Source: Chloroflexota bacterium (GTDB lineage: Bacteria > Chloroflexota > Anaerolineae > Promineifilales > Promineifilaceae). Taken from it: a DNA stretch of 12,928 bases. Each line of letters opens with the position of its first letter. Positions within the stretch are counted from its first letter, which is position 1. Both the position numbers and the translations under genes were made by a program. Where the stretch lies: contig QQUD01000442.1 in NCBI GenBank assembly GCA_008501785.1, forward strand, positions 1 through 12,928, written 5' to 3'. The notes below the pieces were generated by a model that was not told where the DNA came from, did no database searches, and saw nothing but the letters and a program-made list of their open reading frames with translations. Shown one piece after another: positions 12,857 to 12,928 of the stretch.

Positions 12857-12928
12857 ATGGCTGAAACAATGAGACGTTATTACGAAGGTATTGGACGACG
12901 TAAGAGAGCTGCTGCGCGTGTACGTATT
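12857..12928 (+). CDS. rpsI: 30S ribosomal protein S9, first 24 codons
   Basis: S9 is in the 30S head, and its C-terminal tail reaches the P-site tRNA anticodon. Only 24 residues are in the window: MAETMRRYYEGIGRRKRAAA followed by RVRI. The GxGRRK-x-A-x-ARV pattern is the conserved S9 N-terminus. ATG 12857 follows TAGGAGA at 12843-12849, seven bases upstream. The rest, including the diagnostic basic C-terminus, lies beyond the window end. The position directly after rplM agrees with the assignment. Confidence 0.92.
   Translation, partial: MAETMRRYYEGIGRRKRAAARVRI

Noticed and set aside
1..12928. Mobile element, CRISPR, defence or biosynthetic system
   Set aside because: Every long frame is a housekeeping gene in canonical order; no transposase, integrase, spaced repeat array or tRNA was seen.

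Overview
The window is one uninterrupted, single-strand (+) run of ribosomal protein genes: the distal part of the S10 operon, the spc operon and the alpha operon, followed by truA, rplM and the start of rpsI. Gene order, short spacers and strong purine-rich ribosome binding sites are those of a bacterial core chromosome. No mobile element, CRISPR array, tRNA, rRNA or phage gene is visible. The zinc-ribbon forms of S14, L36 and S4, an adenylate kinase without the long LID, rplQ-truA-rplM-rpsI linkage and the protein sequences suggest a free-living, moderate-GC bacterium. Chloroflexota (Anaerolineae-like) is my best guess, from general resemblance only.

Layout: 1-237 end of rplV, carrying an in-frame TAG at 94-96; 258-2112 rpsC, rplP, rpmC (with an unusual 78-residue C-terminal extension) and rpsQ; 2126-7673 rplN, rplX, rplE, rpsN (zinc type), rpsH, rplF, rplR, rpsE, rpmD, rplO and secY; 7675-8253 adk. 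A 138-base spacer then carries a plausible promoter and a hairpin, where many bacteria have map and infA. It is followed by rpmJ (8392-8505), rpsM, rpsK, rpsD, rpoA and rplQ up to 11617, then truA, rplM and the first 24 codons of rpsI, cut by the window end.

Functionally the genes supply 23 ribosomal proteins, the RNA polymerase alpha subunit, the SecY translocon channel, an adenylate kinase and the tRNA pseudouridine synthase TruA, so ribosome, transcription, secretion and nucleotide balance can be co-regulated. There is no new enzyme system here. What merits a second look is local: the nonsense codon in an essential gene, the extended L29 (a protein at the tunnel exit), and several inverted repeats in the spacers, notably before rplE, before rpsK, and a hairpin plus ribosome-binding-site module shared by rplX and rplM. 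These look like candidate ribosomal-protein autoregulatory sites.
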